A stretch of 64,000 bases of DNA from the NCBI RefSeq assembly GCF_026213295.1, contig NC_079415.1, forward strand, positions 18,532,496-18,596,495, given 5' to 3'. Source of the stretch: Gadus chalcogrammus (Eukaryota; Chordata; Actinopteri; Gadiformes; Gadidae). Of the stretch, positions 1-11,050 are shown in pieces. The notes beneath the pieces are model-generated. The model saw only the letters and a program-made list of their open reading frames with translations, did no database searches and was not told the DNA's origin. How positions within the stretch are numbered: position 1 is the first letter of the stretch; each line of letters begins with the position of its first letter. The position numbers were made by a program, and so were the translations under genes.

Positions 1-364
1 TTTGCTTTAAATAAAAAGCAAGGCAGGGCAGGAAAAGACTGGATCTGTAAGACAGAGGAAAATAAAAACACTATAATTTATCTTGCAACAGGACTTAAAG
101 GATTTATTATGTTAGAAATGCAGAACAGTTAGAAGAGACAAAATAATGTAAAAGGATGCTTGATGGACATTGTCTTCAACCATCAATGTTTAGTCACATT
201 CATAATGACATCTACTACTCTACTAGTTGATATCTACTACTAAACCTAGCTGAATTATTGACATAAAATCAATACATTGTTAACCTTTGTGTCGTGTTCG
301 TTTCTCCCCTCTTACTTTGGTGTTCCCGGTCAAATTTGACCGGCCTGTTTTAACTGCCCTTACA
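1..364. other. TE-derived flank with an 18-bp palindrome
   Basis: No gene seen. At 326-343 there is a perfect palindrome CCGGTCAAATTTGACCGG, close to a TTAA (280-283) followed by CCTTTGTGTCGTG. This could be the terminus of the piggyBac-like element whose coding relic lies at 2.2-3.4 kb. Confidence 0.35.
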
Positions 365-368
365 TTAA

Positions 369-1887
369 AGGCCCACTATGCAACTTTTTTAGCCAAGTGA
401 ATGTATGCAGGATGAGAGTTATGCTGATGGTTCTGCATCCATTTCTGGGTCGATTGGTGGGTGTGTCATTTACCCATGTCGCCTCTCCAGTGAAAAAGCG
501 CATATACAACTTGCTCTGTTCGGACCGACACAATCCGGATGTGACGCAGCGGAAGTATCCTCGAAAATTTAGTCAGATTGTAGTTTCGAAAATGCTTTAC
601 GGCACAGACACACACCCAAACATGGCACCGGCTAGATATAAACAGCCAGTTGCGAGGCAATTGTTGCAATCATCATGAATCAATCGACTGATTAGGGACC
701 CAAGAGGCGACCGTCGGTGGAACAAAAGAAGAATGGACCAGAAAAGAGTTCCGACACGAGTGAAAGGGGAACTATACAACTTTTTTGGCTTGATTTACCT
801 TAATATAACAGGCTAAGAGTCATTGCGATGGTTCTATTATGTACATTTTTGTCCGATTGTTCGTTGTTTCGACTCACCCTTGCGCATCTTGGCGGAGAAA
901 AGGAATATGTTTCTGCCGGTGACCCGCCGCCCACTCTCGCGGGAGTCTCGGGTCTCGCGAAGTAACGAATTGCTTTGCGGCACAGACCCCCAAACACGGA
1001 ACCGGCTCGATATAAACACAAGTCACTAAGGGATTGTTATATTCATCATAGATCAGCCGACTAAAAAGAGACAGAGAAACCCAATGTCGGAGGAACAGAA
1101 GAAGAGAAAAGGGAGACTGACCGGCAGAGAGGCCAGACACGAGTAAACGTTGGGCAAGCTTTTCAGGAATAGCGTGAACTGAAAGAAAAAGAAGACTGCA
1201 AATCAGACGCCGACTCGGCCGTGTTGCTTTTGAAATTGAAAGTACCCTTGGGTGGCCTTTGTCTTCGTGGTATTCTTGATGTTGATAGTCTCTGTAGAAA
1301 TGTGTTTGCTCAACCATTTTGTTGTGAGCCCTGTAAAAATTGTTTTCTCGACCGTTTTGTTGTGAGCCCTGTATGTTTCTAGCTTGCTTGGTTGCAACCA
1401 TATAAACACCTTTGTTTCCATGGGTGTTTTGCTGTTCGTCTGTCTCGTCCCCCAGATACAGACTGAATCCCTGAATCCAGGTTCTTGTTTATTTAGATTA
1501 TTACGTTGGCCAAACCTCTTACACTGATTGTTCTGTTCAACCTAAAATAAACAATTATAATCTAGGATATAAATTCTCCCCGTCAACTATAAAAAAGGAT
1601 GGATTTATGTTTATTGCAATACAAATACACCCTTTTAAAAATGTATAACCTTGCCTACACTTTATGAACATCTACATCTACGGACATGGCTCCACGCATT
1701 CGCCGGCTTCTTTGAAAACAAATGCACATGGCTTGCGTAGAAGTGCATGGGGAAGGGTCGTCAACGAGTTGTTACGACAGTGTGGTGAAATATCTACTAC
1801 GAAGCTGTAGGGGGCGCTGTGTAGAGAAATGTGCGTGCCAAAACCAAGAAAACAGCGAAGAAATGCCCGAAGTTGCATAGTGGGCCT
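369..1887. mobile_element. non-autonomous DNA transposon flanked by TTAA
   Basis: Ends are inverted: AGGCCCACTATGCAAC at 369 and its complement ending at 1887. Both are flanked by TTAA (365-368 and 1888-1891), a piggyBac-type target duplication. Inside are two diverged direct copies of about 390 bp (from about 379 and about 770), so the element contains an old tandem duplication. No transposase ORF. Confidence 0.7.
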
Positions 1888-1891
1888 TTAA

Positions 1892-2222
<331 letters not shown>

Positions 2223-3356
2223 CAGGAGTGGCATTTTGCAATCAGGTCGAAGTGTGCCTTGCAAACGTAGGTATCACATTTGAAACATGTAAGGCGTGTC
2301 TTATTGTCTCTAGGGGCACAGAGCTTGCATCGCTTCCGTTTCTGCCCCTGTTTTGGGGGGAGATCGGCCAGGGCAGTGGCGAGGGCTTGCAGACTCCTCA
2401 CCAGACTGCCAGAGGCTGGTGTGCGGGGAAGGTGCTGGCGTTGTTGAATTAGAGGAGTCACTAAAGCTTTCCCAAGCTCTGCCAGGAAGAGCCTCCTCCT
2501 GAAACATTTCCCCTGATTCCAGGCTGGGTCGATCACTGTCCACACCACATATACATTACATGCAGGCGCTCGTCCACTGTCATCTCAGAGCCTGGATTGT
2601 ACATCAGTTGTAGGCGCTCCACCCACCTGTCCCAAACGTTCCTGATGGCAGCCAGTTTGTCGTCTTGCCAGCGGAAAGGTTGTGTAGCTCTTTCATCAAA
2701 TCTGAAAACTCTTGAGAGGACATGAAACTGCTGCAGGGACATAGTTGACAGGAAAATAGGACTCCCGGACTCTCCATCCCACAGACTTTTTGTAGCCTCA
2801 TGGTTGGACAGATTTTCTCCTGCTAGAATCAACAGACCCATGTAGGCTTGGAGGTCTACCTGGTCCAATGCCTTCCATGTGTCTGCAAACACACGCCCCC
2901 CTTCCAGGTTTGTCATCGCCAGTATGATTTCCACAATGGACTCTGGTAAAAAAGAGTTGGAAGCTGGACTTGATGTCATCCACACGAGATGTTGCATACC
3001 GTGTTGGCCCTGGCGTCGTGCTAATGATATTTTCCACTCTTGTTCTGCCTCCTCTGTCCTGGGGGGGATGAATACCAGAGGAAGTTGCTATCCTTGGACT
3101 TGAATGTCACCTCAGGTGTGTCTTCCCCAGGTGCCTCTTCCTCCGGTGCCTCTTCCTCAGGGGCCTCTTCCTCAGGGGCCTCTTCCTCGCCATCTGTTGA
3201 CTGTTCGGTCTCATGATGGTCTGGATCGAAATCAGGATCATTGTCTTCTATTTCTGAGACATCCTCCTCTATTTCCGGTTCAACTTCAATCTCCTCTTCG
3301 TCAGTTTGAAAAAAAAGATCAAGAGCCTCAAATCATCTGATCGGCCGCCGACTCAT
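2223..3356 (-). pseudogene. piggyBac-like transposase relic, core deleted
   Basis: On the - strand from ATG at 3356 (MSRRPIR) there is a stop at codon 8. The frame then continues with an acidic N-terminus, a domain with AYMGLLILAGENLSNHEATK and MTVDERLH (2533-2997), then CKLCAPRDNKTRLTCFKCDT with a Cys-rich finger (about 2223-2548). This order is that of PGBD/piggyBac transposases. About half of the catalytic core is missing between MTVDERLH and the C-terminal part, with a frame change near 2545, so it cannot be active. Confidence 0.8.
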
Positions 3357-3770
3357 TGTGTTCAGAGTAAAATAAAAGCAATGCACAAGCAAGATATATA
3401 TAGGGGATCTTTGAGAAGATATCATACATTTTGTATCGAAAGTGTGTCGTTCACGTGGGGGGATGGGCACATAAGCCCGGGGTAGAGCCGGGTTCCCATA
3501 TCAAAAACCTAATTGGCAACTTTGAAATGTGGATGTTATACGTTTAGTCTGGAAGGTGTGGTTCACGTAGGGGAATCGGCACATGGGACGGGAAGGAGAG
3601 GACACCTAATTGTTCAGTCTGAAAGGGGTTCACGTTGGTTGGAGTGTGCGTGCGTGCGTGCATGTGTGTATGTGTGTGCGTGTCTCACAGCATTCAACAG
3701 GGCGCCATCTGGTGGCGGAGATCCGGCAGCACATTCTCGAACGTCAATACAGCACAGCACAATGACTTAA
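3357..3770. other. likely terminal region of the piggyBac-like element
   Basis: Repeated motifs of the form GTGTGGTTCACGTAGGGG occur at about 3440, 3556 and 3627, suggesting subterminal repeats. No gene is seen. Confidence 0.3.
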
Positions 3771-3775
3771 GGCCG

Positions 3776-3925
3776 ATTTATGCTCAGTTACGTAAGCGTA
3801 AGCGCAAGCGCAAGAGGCCCTTGCGCGCCCTTGCGCACCCCTTGCGCGACTTCTCACGTCTTGCGTGCGTCGGGCGATTTTTCTAGACTTGCGTAATTTT
3901 TTACGTAAGCTTTTACGCGAGCCGC
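3776..3925. repeat. CpG-rich stretch of TTGCGC/GCGCAAG motifs
   Basis: Many copies of CTTGCGCxC and its complement GCGCAAG plus several TACGTAAGC motifs in 150 bases. This is typical of transposon ends; I cannot name the family. Confidence 0.4.
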
Positions 3926-4138
3926 CCAGCCTGCAAGGCTGTGATTGGTCTGCTGGTCTGGTTACTACTTCCAGTCTGGAGTATCACCCGGCAGGCTCAT
4001 ATACAAAAGCATTAACGTGAAGTGAAGTTAACTTTGCTGCCAACACATTATGTTGTTTTAAAATGTAGAGAGATATGCACATTTATACAACCCCAATGAT
4101 CAACAACTTCATCACCCCTGTTCCTCTGTCTGTTGCCA

Positions 4139-4991
4139 TCATTCACTGTGTATGGATGACTCGCGAAAGGAGATCAAACTTTGGATGTGGTGGCAATCGA
4201 AAGGCAACATCCCGCTCCTTTGAGCAAAGTCAGCATTCAAACGACACTGGTCGACCTCACAGATGATCTTCTGTGCTGGCCCCCACATATTTTTGATTAC
4301 ATGTATGGGTGTTGAAGGACCACTAAAAGATTTTTCAACTGCAAACACACCATGTGTACCATCGATACACTGACAAAAATATGTCCTTCGTTATCGTCTC
4401 AAGGAGGTTCGTGTGTTTCTCCTGCAGTGTGTTTTGAAGTTTCTTTTGTTTAAAATGAACTTGCAATGAGGACAACAGAATTTATTTTGCTCACTTGATG
4501 CTTTAGTGGCCGTGGAACATTCTGCAGGAGCCAATGGGAGCTGAGTGGGGGCCAAAGGGAGCTGAGAGGGGGCCACAGGGAGCTGAGTGGGGCCCACAGG
4601 GAGCTGAGCGGAGGCCACAAAGTGCTATGAAGGGGCTGCAGCTTGCACCTCCTCCTGGTGTATTTGTAGGTGCCTTACCAATTGCAATCGATTTCTAAGT
4701 GTCGCTGCACAATAGCAACAATGGAAATGTGTAGCCGTCCGACAACTTAATCCACACTTGATTATTGTGAACTCTTTAAGGGAGGAATAAAGGAAGTAAG
4801 ATTCATACTTATAGTAAAATACAAATTAATTCATTTGTGTAATATTTTAGATAAGCACCTTTGTGTTTCACTGACGAATGGCCTTTTACATGGTTGTCAA
4901 CCTTATATTTTGCACCCACGTATTTACAGAAGGGACAGTGGAACAGTTCACTGTTGGTGATGTTATTAATGTTTGGTGTATCACCATCCAA
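4139..4991 (-). pseudogene. fragments of an unrecognised zinc-finger-like mobile-element protein
   Basis: Three - strand open pieces share a style. 4139-4348 holds SGPSTPIHVIKNMW and CEVDQCRLNADFAQRSG. 4391-4618 holds QLP repeats, then CCPHCKFILNKRNFKTHC. 4809-4991 holds FHCPFCKYVGAKYKVDNHVK followed by GH. The last two look like C2H2 or C2HC fingers. I do not recognise the family; a DNA transposon protein is the likeliest source. Confidence 0.35.
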
Positions 4992-5649
4992 AATAATACT
5001 AATGTGTCTATATATCAGAGGGGAAAAGAATAAACATTAAAAGGCACAGCATCACTTAAAACCCTGCTAAAACATAACTTTTACCATCTGAAATTGACAC
5101 TGCCATTTTGATATTTTTTACCACATTGACGTCTTCAGGGATAGCCTCAGGAAGAGGAAGTATATCAGCCTGAGCTTGGAGAGCATGAGAGGCCTACAGC
5201 CCAGGATGTGGGGCTCCATGTAGCGGGGGGTACCGCAGTGGGACACCTGTCACGCACATACACACACACACGCGCACATGTACGAAGGCAACACAAGGTC
5301 AATCAAAGTAGCTGTGGGTAACAAACGGACACAAAGAATGAATAAATGAATGTATTTCTTTACATTTATTTTGATCATTGTCAACGCAGAATTCCAATAT
5401 CAAAATGTAATGCACTATGCAAAGAGTAAGGCCATGCATTAAATGTTGATATCCTGTTATTATGCCTTATCATACTCTAATTCAAGTGAATGATTCATTG
5501 ATTACCTTCTTTATTTCTCTCAGACATACTCGAGGGTAGAAACACACACAAATATAGCTCATTAGTTACTGTTTTTATAAACCTGGATATGAAATATGAT
5601 TTTATTTTAAGCATTGCAGTGAACCTACCTGACCAGAGAAAATCAGGAC
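4992..5649. other. intergenic, nothing recognised
   Basis: AT-rich sequence with a short CA/CGCA patch near 5255. No convincing ORF or terminal repeats. Confidence 0.3.
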
Positions 5650-5716
<67 letters not shown>

Positions 5717-5717
5717 G
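5650..5717. repeat. (GACA)17 microsatellite
   Basis: Tandem CAGA/GACA tetranucleotides without interruption. Confidence 0.97.
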
Positions 5718-6286
5718 GAGTTCTTAAAAGAACTGTTGGTTTTGTAATGTGTGTGTTACGTGGTGCAATGTCGTGGTGCAGTGTGCGTGTGCGAGCTGTG
5801 ATAGGATGTAGATAAAATAAACAGCCAAATCTGGAGGGGAAAAGCAAAATTTAAATCTGAAACATCACGAAACATATTTTACCAATGTGGTTTAGAGAAC
5901 ATTACCATAAGCCCAAAATATTGGAGTTTATTTAATCGTCTTCATATGTTGACGCCATGCACGAAAGGGTTAAAACAGCTGAAAAACACTGCCTAAATGC
6001 TATTATTCAAACGACCTCATGACATAAACATGAGGCCTATGCATGTTACTTGCAAGAATATTTTAATGATCAACTTGTTGGTCTGTCCATACATTAGTTT
6101 ATAATGTACACGAACAGAGAGCGGCAACTTACCTCTAGGCAGAAAAGCGCGCAGTATTATGGACTCAGTATTATGGACTCAGACGCAAATACGTTCTCCC
6201 GCTTCCTGCTTAAACGTTTAAGCAAACCCACATTTAGGGAAAATGTAAGCCCCTCCTCGATCTGCGAGCTGCAGTCAGGGATTACT
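5718..6286. other. intergenic, nothing recognised
   Basis: No ORF with recognisable similarity and no clear terminal repeat. Confidence 0.3.
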
Positions 6287-6294
6287 GTCTATGG

Positions 6295-6956
6295 CAGGCC
6301 TATTCAACTAGCGGCCCGTGGGCCAAATGCGGCCCCTCTTCATTTTTTTCTGGCCCACAAGAGGTTGCATGCAAAAAATAAATAAAATAAAGGAGAAACA
6401 TACTTGCATGCAAATCAGGTTTCTGTGTGTAGCCGGTGATACTAACCGGTATCAGTACCCCACAATCAGGAACTTGCATCACTTATTCTGACAATGTTTG
6501 GCTCAACCGATACGTGTGAGTCTAGCTTTTCTCATATGAATGCCATCAGAACAAGGGCACGTTGCTCCCTGACCTATGAGAAGCTGCATGAGTGTCTCAG
6601 GATGAGCCAAACTAGGCAAACAAGGCAGTGCAATCTTTCTCACTGACTCACTGGCTCAAAATGTCTCATATGTACAGTAGTTCTGTTTTGTGATGATTCA
6701 AACAACATTGTTGAATTCTAAATACGTGTCCAAAATATGTGAAAACAAAATCTTTTATAATGATACGATTAAAAGTGAAGAATTAAGGAATGCTTCTGAC
6801 AAGTTTATTCTATGTAGTAGTACTATATTAAGTTAACACTACATTAAGTATGATTGATTTGCAGTGATTCAATCAAGTAGTTTTACTCTGTGTGGCCCAT
6901 GAACCCCCAGTGGTTTTCCTTTTCGGCCCACTTGTTAAGGAGGTTGAATAGCCCTG
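6295..6956 (+). mobile_element. hAT (Charlie-like) element, internally deleted
   Basis: Starts CAGGCCTATTCAAC, ends GTTGAATAGCCCTG (inverted), and is flanked by a perfect 8-bp target duplication GTCTATGG (6287-6294 and 6957-6964). That is diagnostic for hAT. It keeps the transposase C-terminus. Confidence 0.9.
6473..6646 (+). pseudogene. hAT transposase C-terminal fragment
   Basis: Open frame reading LASLILTMFGSTDTCESSFS, then HMNAIRTRARCSLTYEKLHE and CLRM. This is the hAT dimerisation region (compare the family pattern FGSTYxCESxFSxMNxIKxxxRSSLT). It ends in TGA at 6646. The rest of the transposase is lost. Confidence 0.85.
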
Positions 6957-6975
6957 GTCTATGGTTACTCCCTTG

Positions 6976-7000
6976 GCCGTTGCAACCAGGTTGCAACGGC
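6976..7000. repeat. perfect 12-bp hairpin
   Basis: GCCGTTGCAACC, one base, then GGTTGCAACGGC. It lies just outside the hAT target duplication. Confidence 0.9.
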
Positions 7001-8498
7001 TGTCCGTAAATAAATTAATGTCCTTACCTAAAACACTAGCGACCCCTTCCGTAAATTTACGGAAGCACGGATACGAAAAATATACGTATGTGGAAACGAG
7101 GCGTTAAGCGTCATCATGTTTGTCGTCCATTAATTTCTTCATGTTAAGAAGAGCAGTTCCAGCTGTCATTATAGAAAATATCAGGATGGAATCAGTTGGT
7201 TTTAATGATTGAACAAATATTGCTTTTCCCTGAAGTAACTTTTCAAGCTTTGCCTTGAAATGCTGACCATTATATACCATCTTTCTACAAGTATATTACA
7301 CCTCTGCCAAGTCCTGCTTTAAGCTCATCTGCCACATTGTGTAAGCAAATGGAATATGGATCACCTGCTCTTGATTAAGTACTCTGATACTTCCCAAGAA
7401 ACTGCAGATAAGATGATACTTTCCTTCTGCGACAATCAAGTCATTGACTCCTGCAAGCCTCAGTCACAATTCTGTGTCTTGTTGAGCTAGATCAAGAATC
7501 CTTTTAGATGTAGTCAAGACTTGGATGTCCCCAGGCTTATCTTTCTGAAAGAATTTTTTTTTCAGGACACTGAAGGCATCAAACTTTTAGTTTTGAACGA
7601 CCGGCAGTTGCTTGCAAGATTTAGTGACTTCTTTTCACTTTCAAAGCACCGCATAGCTTATGTGTCATTTTATCTTTTCAGTTTCTGTGTCCAGAAACTG
7701 CTAAATTCTCTCTAGAGTATCAGCATACTCCACGTCTTGGTATTTCGACCGTTCATTTGCTCTCAATCTAATACACTTTAGCCCACTCTCAGAAGGATTT
7801 CTTAGGCCTTTATCTTGGCTGTTTTTTCCATATTTGTCTTGACAAATGCATTTTTTTCCCCAATCAATATCTCTTGCTATTTGTTTTTCTTTTGACGCTA
7901 GGCTTAAAGCTCCCTCTGGATCCTTGTTAGATCATCTGAAGGGGAAAGAAATGTTTCATTAAACTGGTCTGATTGGTTTCTGCGTGGATCAATACAATGT
8001 TATCTGACATAAACTGGGTGCTTTCCTATCGAACAAACTAGTTAACACTTTTAAATAGCAGACAAATAAATTATAAACATAACATTTTCCGTTACACATC
8101 TGCACAAAACTTAATTTACCTAGAAATCTAGAAAGTAAGCTAGTAATTATGAAAGTACATTATTTGGCTATCTGTCTGGGAAGTATAGCTAGTTGGAAAA
8201 CAGGGACGAGTAGTCAGGCAGGCGGGGGTCAGGTACTGTAGTAGGCTGAATATATTTTCATTTTATAATAATATTGATTGATGCAAAAAAACGGTTTACA
8301 AGCTATTATTTTGAGTCAAAGGTATTTATTTAATGTGTTTATTTTGGTCATAAGCCATTCTCATTATTTCCCTATTTTGTGTATCATTGTGACTTTGTTT
8401 TCTAACAGTTTACAGGATTCTATGGTCTAAAACAGTACATGATTAATCTATCATCCTGTGATCAGTGTATTTTGGTGAGCCGGCGACCAATTGTTCTG
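7001..8498. other. degenerate sequence, probably old transposon
   Basis: Several short - strand pieces look like decayed coding sequence, but with many stops. A GACGAGTAGTCAGGCAGGCG stretch at 8206 recurs at 13128. No confident family. Confidence 0.3.
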
Positions 8499-8528
8499 GG
8501 CCCCGTTTCCCGAAAGCGTCGTTAGCCT

Positions 8529-9002
8529 CAGGCCCCGTCCACACGAAGCCGATTTCATGGCGAAACCGCAAAGGTCTTGTACGGTTCGGCCTTCCGTCCA
8601 CACGAAGCCGGCGAATCCGCTGACCGAAACCGCAAACTTCTGAAACCACCCTCGGAGGTGGTTTCAAATCTACCCGGTTTCGTTTTGGATTCGTGTGGAC
8701 GCCTGAAACTGACTGAAACCGCAAACCATGACGTCATCGCCCCCCCCTTCGATCCTCTAGCCAATGACTGTTAAGCCCGCGGAGTCTCACCCTTTATGCG
8801 CATGCTCGCCTCTTTTCTTATTTATTTTCCTTCTGGATTTCTGTAGCAGAAGCAGCGCCCCTTATGGGCCTGGCTTGTGTACTACAGCGTTTATACAGGT
8901 CTACCCGGTTTCGCTTGGCTTCGTCTTTACGGAGATACTTCGAAACCGGATAGATCGAAACCGTAACGGTTTCGCCCGTTTCGGCTTCGTGTGGACGGGG
9001 CC
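8529..9002. mobile_element. MITE nested in Harbinger copy A
   Basis: Ends AGGCCCCGTCCACACGAAGC and its complement near 9002, CpG-rich, with repeated GGTTTCG/CGAAACC inside. Copy B lacks it, so the insertion point is defined. No ORF of note. Confidence 0.75.
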
Positions 9003-9005
9003 TAA

Positions 9006-9393
9006 CGCCTCGTGCCCACTGCACCGTCAGTCAACGGACGTCAGAAGGCGTGGCTGACGGATGGGGGAGTAGTCTTTGCAGATGCATCCGTCAGCCAATC
9101 AAATCGGTTCGCCGGGTTCTTCCCGCTTCTTCCTGCTTGTTGCGAGGCAAAATTACCCGCTTTCCCACTTTCCAGTATCGTCAGAGCCCGAGTCGCGTCA
9201 CAGTGCTTAAATTTGCATACGCGATCTGATTGGATGACGGATCCGTCGCTGCCGAAAAAGTTGAACATTTTTCAACTTTTTGACGGTGGCGAACGCTCCA
9301 AGTCAACTGACGGATCCACAATGCATTGCGCGACCGTCCCCATTCAAAGTCAATGGGCAACGGACAACTGACGGAGGTAGTGGGCACGGGGCG
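9006..9393. mobile_element. second MITE nested in Harbinger copy A (TAA duplication)
   Basis: Ends CGCCTCGTGCCCACTGC and (inverted) GTAGTGGGCACGGGGCG, flanked by TAA on both sides (9003-9005 and 9394-9396). The TAA duplication and inverted ends with GTCAGTxxxCGGAC fit a Harbinger MITE. It is absent from copy B. Confidence 0.8.
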
Positions 9394-9968
9394 TAAGTGG
9401 ATCGTGAAGTGCGTCGAAAGGGCATCGTAGAGTTTTCACCGCGTTTCCCGAAAGCATCGTGGGGAACGAACGTCTTGAAAACGCTCGTAGCTAACGAGTA
9501 CTCCAGGGGTGCTCGTAGGTACTCGTAGGACGCTAAGAGCATCGTCAGCTATAGCCTCAGTGGCGACACCATCGGACATTCCGTCTATTGGATGCGTTTT
9601 ATTAAAACGCATTGCGCCTTTATGTTCTTAGTTTGGTAATTAATAAAGATTATTAATTAATTTATTAATAAAGATGTTAAAATGGCCAAAATAAAACGGG
9701 ACAGTCCAGAAAATGTTTGCGCAGGCAGGGCACTCAAAATGTGTGAGAGAAAGTGGGGGGATTTGTGCAGACTGACATAGGCTACTCATAAAACGTAGCA
9801 TAAAATAATGTAAAAAAATAAATAAATTAAACAAATTAAAAAAAATAAAACATAAAGAAATAAAAAAATTATAAAAAACAAGCAAAGGAGCAGGCAAAAG
9901 GCTGGGATATGGTGGGGATTGGTCACGTTGACGGGAATGTTTAGTGACATGAGGGAGGGTGGAGGGGG

Positions 9969-10302
9969 TTAAAAAAAAGTCTCAATCACTCTTCGACGCG
10001 CATGAAAACCAGCCGCGTAGTTATGAGGGAGGCCGTCCTCACACCGATCTTCCTCATCGTCATCGTCCTCAACGTCCTCCGGTTCAAGCAATGCCACCCC
10101 AGCCTTAGCTGCAATGTTGTGCAACATAGCCGTCACACATATCACGGCGCATGACTTGGCCGGCGAAAACTGGAGCCCTCCGCCTGACTTGTGAGGCATC
10201 TAAGCGCAACTTCCACCTCCCGATCGTGCGCTCAACGATGCACCGGGCCAGACGGTGGGCTTCGTTGTATTCCTCATCATGGACGTCTCCCGGGTTATTC
10301 AC
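9969..10302 (-). pseudogene. HARBI1-like transposase C-terminus, frameshifted (copy A)
   Basis: Reads EYNEAHRLARCIVERTIGRW, then loses frame and resumes at HKSGGGLQFSPAKSCAVICV. Compared with copy B it lacks 2 nt around 10195-10215. VERTIG carries the third catalytic acidic residue of Harbinger nucleases. Confidence 0.85.
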
Positions 10303-11050
10303 AGGTGTGAAGAGGAATTATTTCAGGGGGGAAAATGCCGTGAAACGCACAGTGCATACAGGATTAGGACTGATATATGTCGGTTTAAGCCTAATCAATT
10401 GTGTTTTAATGTCTTTAGCATTCATATAATTGCAGTCTATTTTTTTTGTAGGCTACACTGCTGTTGTCCTTGATGGGGATATATTTTAACCCTTTTTAAC
10501 ACAATTTTCCTGCGACATTCCTGCGTCTCCCCCTCCTACGGAGCCCATTTCAGCACCGTGTCAGTAGACAGTTACAATCCTACGACGTCGTGAGTGCAGC
10601 GAATGCGCGTTCACGTTAAGAGGAGTTTCGGGAAACGCTCCAAAGAAATTGACGATGGATCGCAAGATCCATCGTGAGAATGATCGTACGAGCGTGGATC
10701 CATCGTTATCGGGAAACGGGGCCCTGGTCTGCATCAGGTCTGTAGGGGGCGCAGTGTGTTTGCTCTTCAGATCAACTCATGTTATGAAGAAGAGACACAG
10801 CGTCGGCTGATTATTAATTCATTTAATGATAATGTCAACCCTTTTACAGGTAAATACTGATAACAGATGGCTCCCGGTCGATTATATATGTGTTGGGCAT
10901 AATGGGGAATGTATTAAAGTGCATCAGCATGTTGAAATGGTCATGTTAGAGGGTTTATTCAGCTCAAAAGATGATTGTTTGAGAACCACATGGTGGCCGG
11001 AGCCATCTTTCACAATACGGTCCATGGTCGCTGCATGGCGTGTAGGCCTG

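Larger units (their letters stand above)
8499..10723 (-). mobile_element. PIF/Harbinger-like element, copy A, with two nested MITEs
   Basis: Termini are GGCCCCGTTTCCCG at 8499 and its complement ending at 10723, flanked by CTG (8496-8498 and 10724-10726), a 3-bp Harbinger-type duplication. It reads on the - strand and is the near-perfect reverse complement of copy B (11051-12445), apart from insertions at 8529-9393. Only the C-terminal part of the transposase remains, with a frameshift. Confidence 0.85.

Noticed and set aside
5602..5847. LSVCLSVC open frame
   Set aside because: Translation of a (GACA)n repeat.
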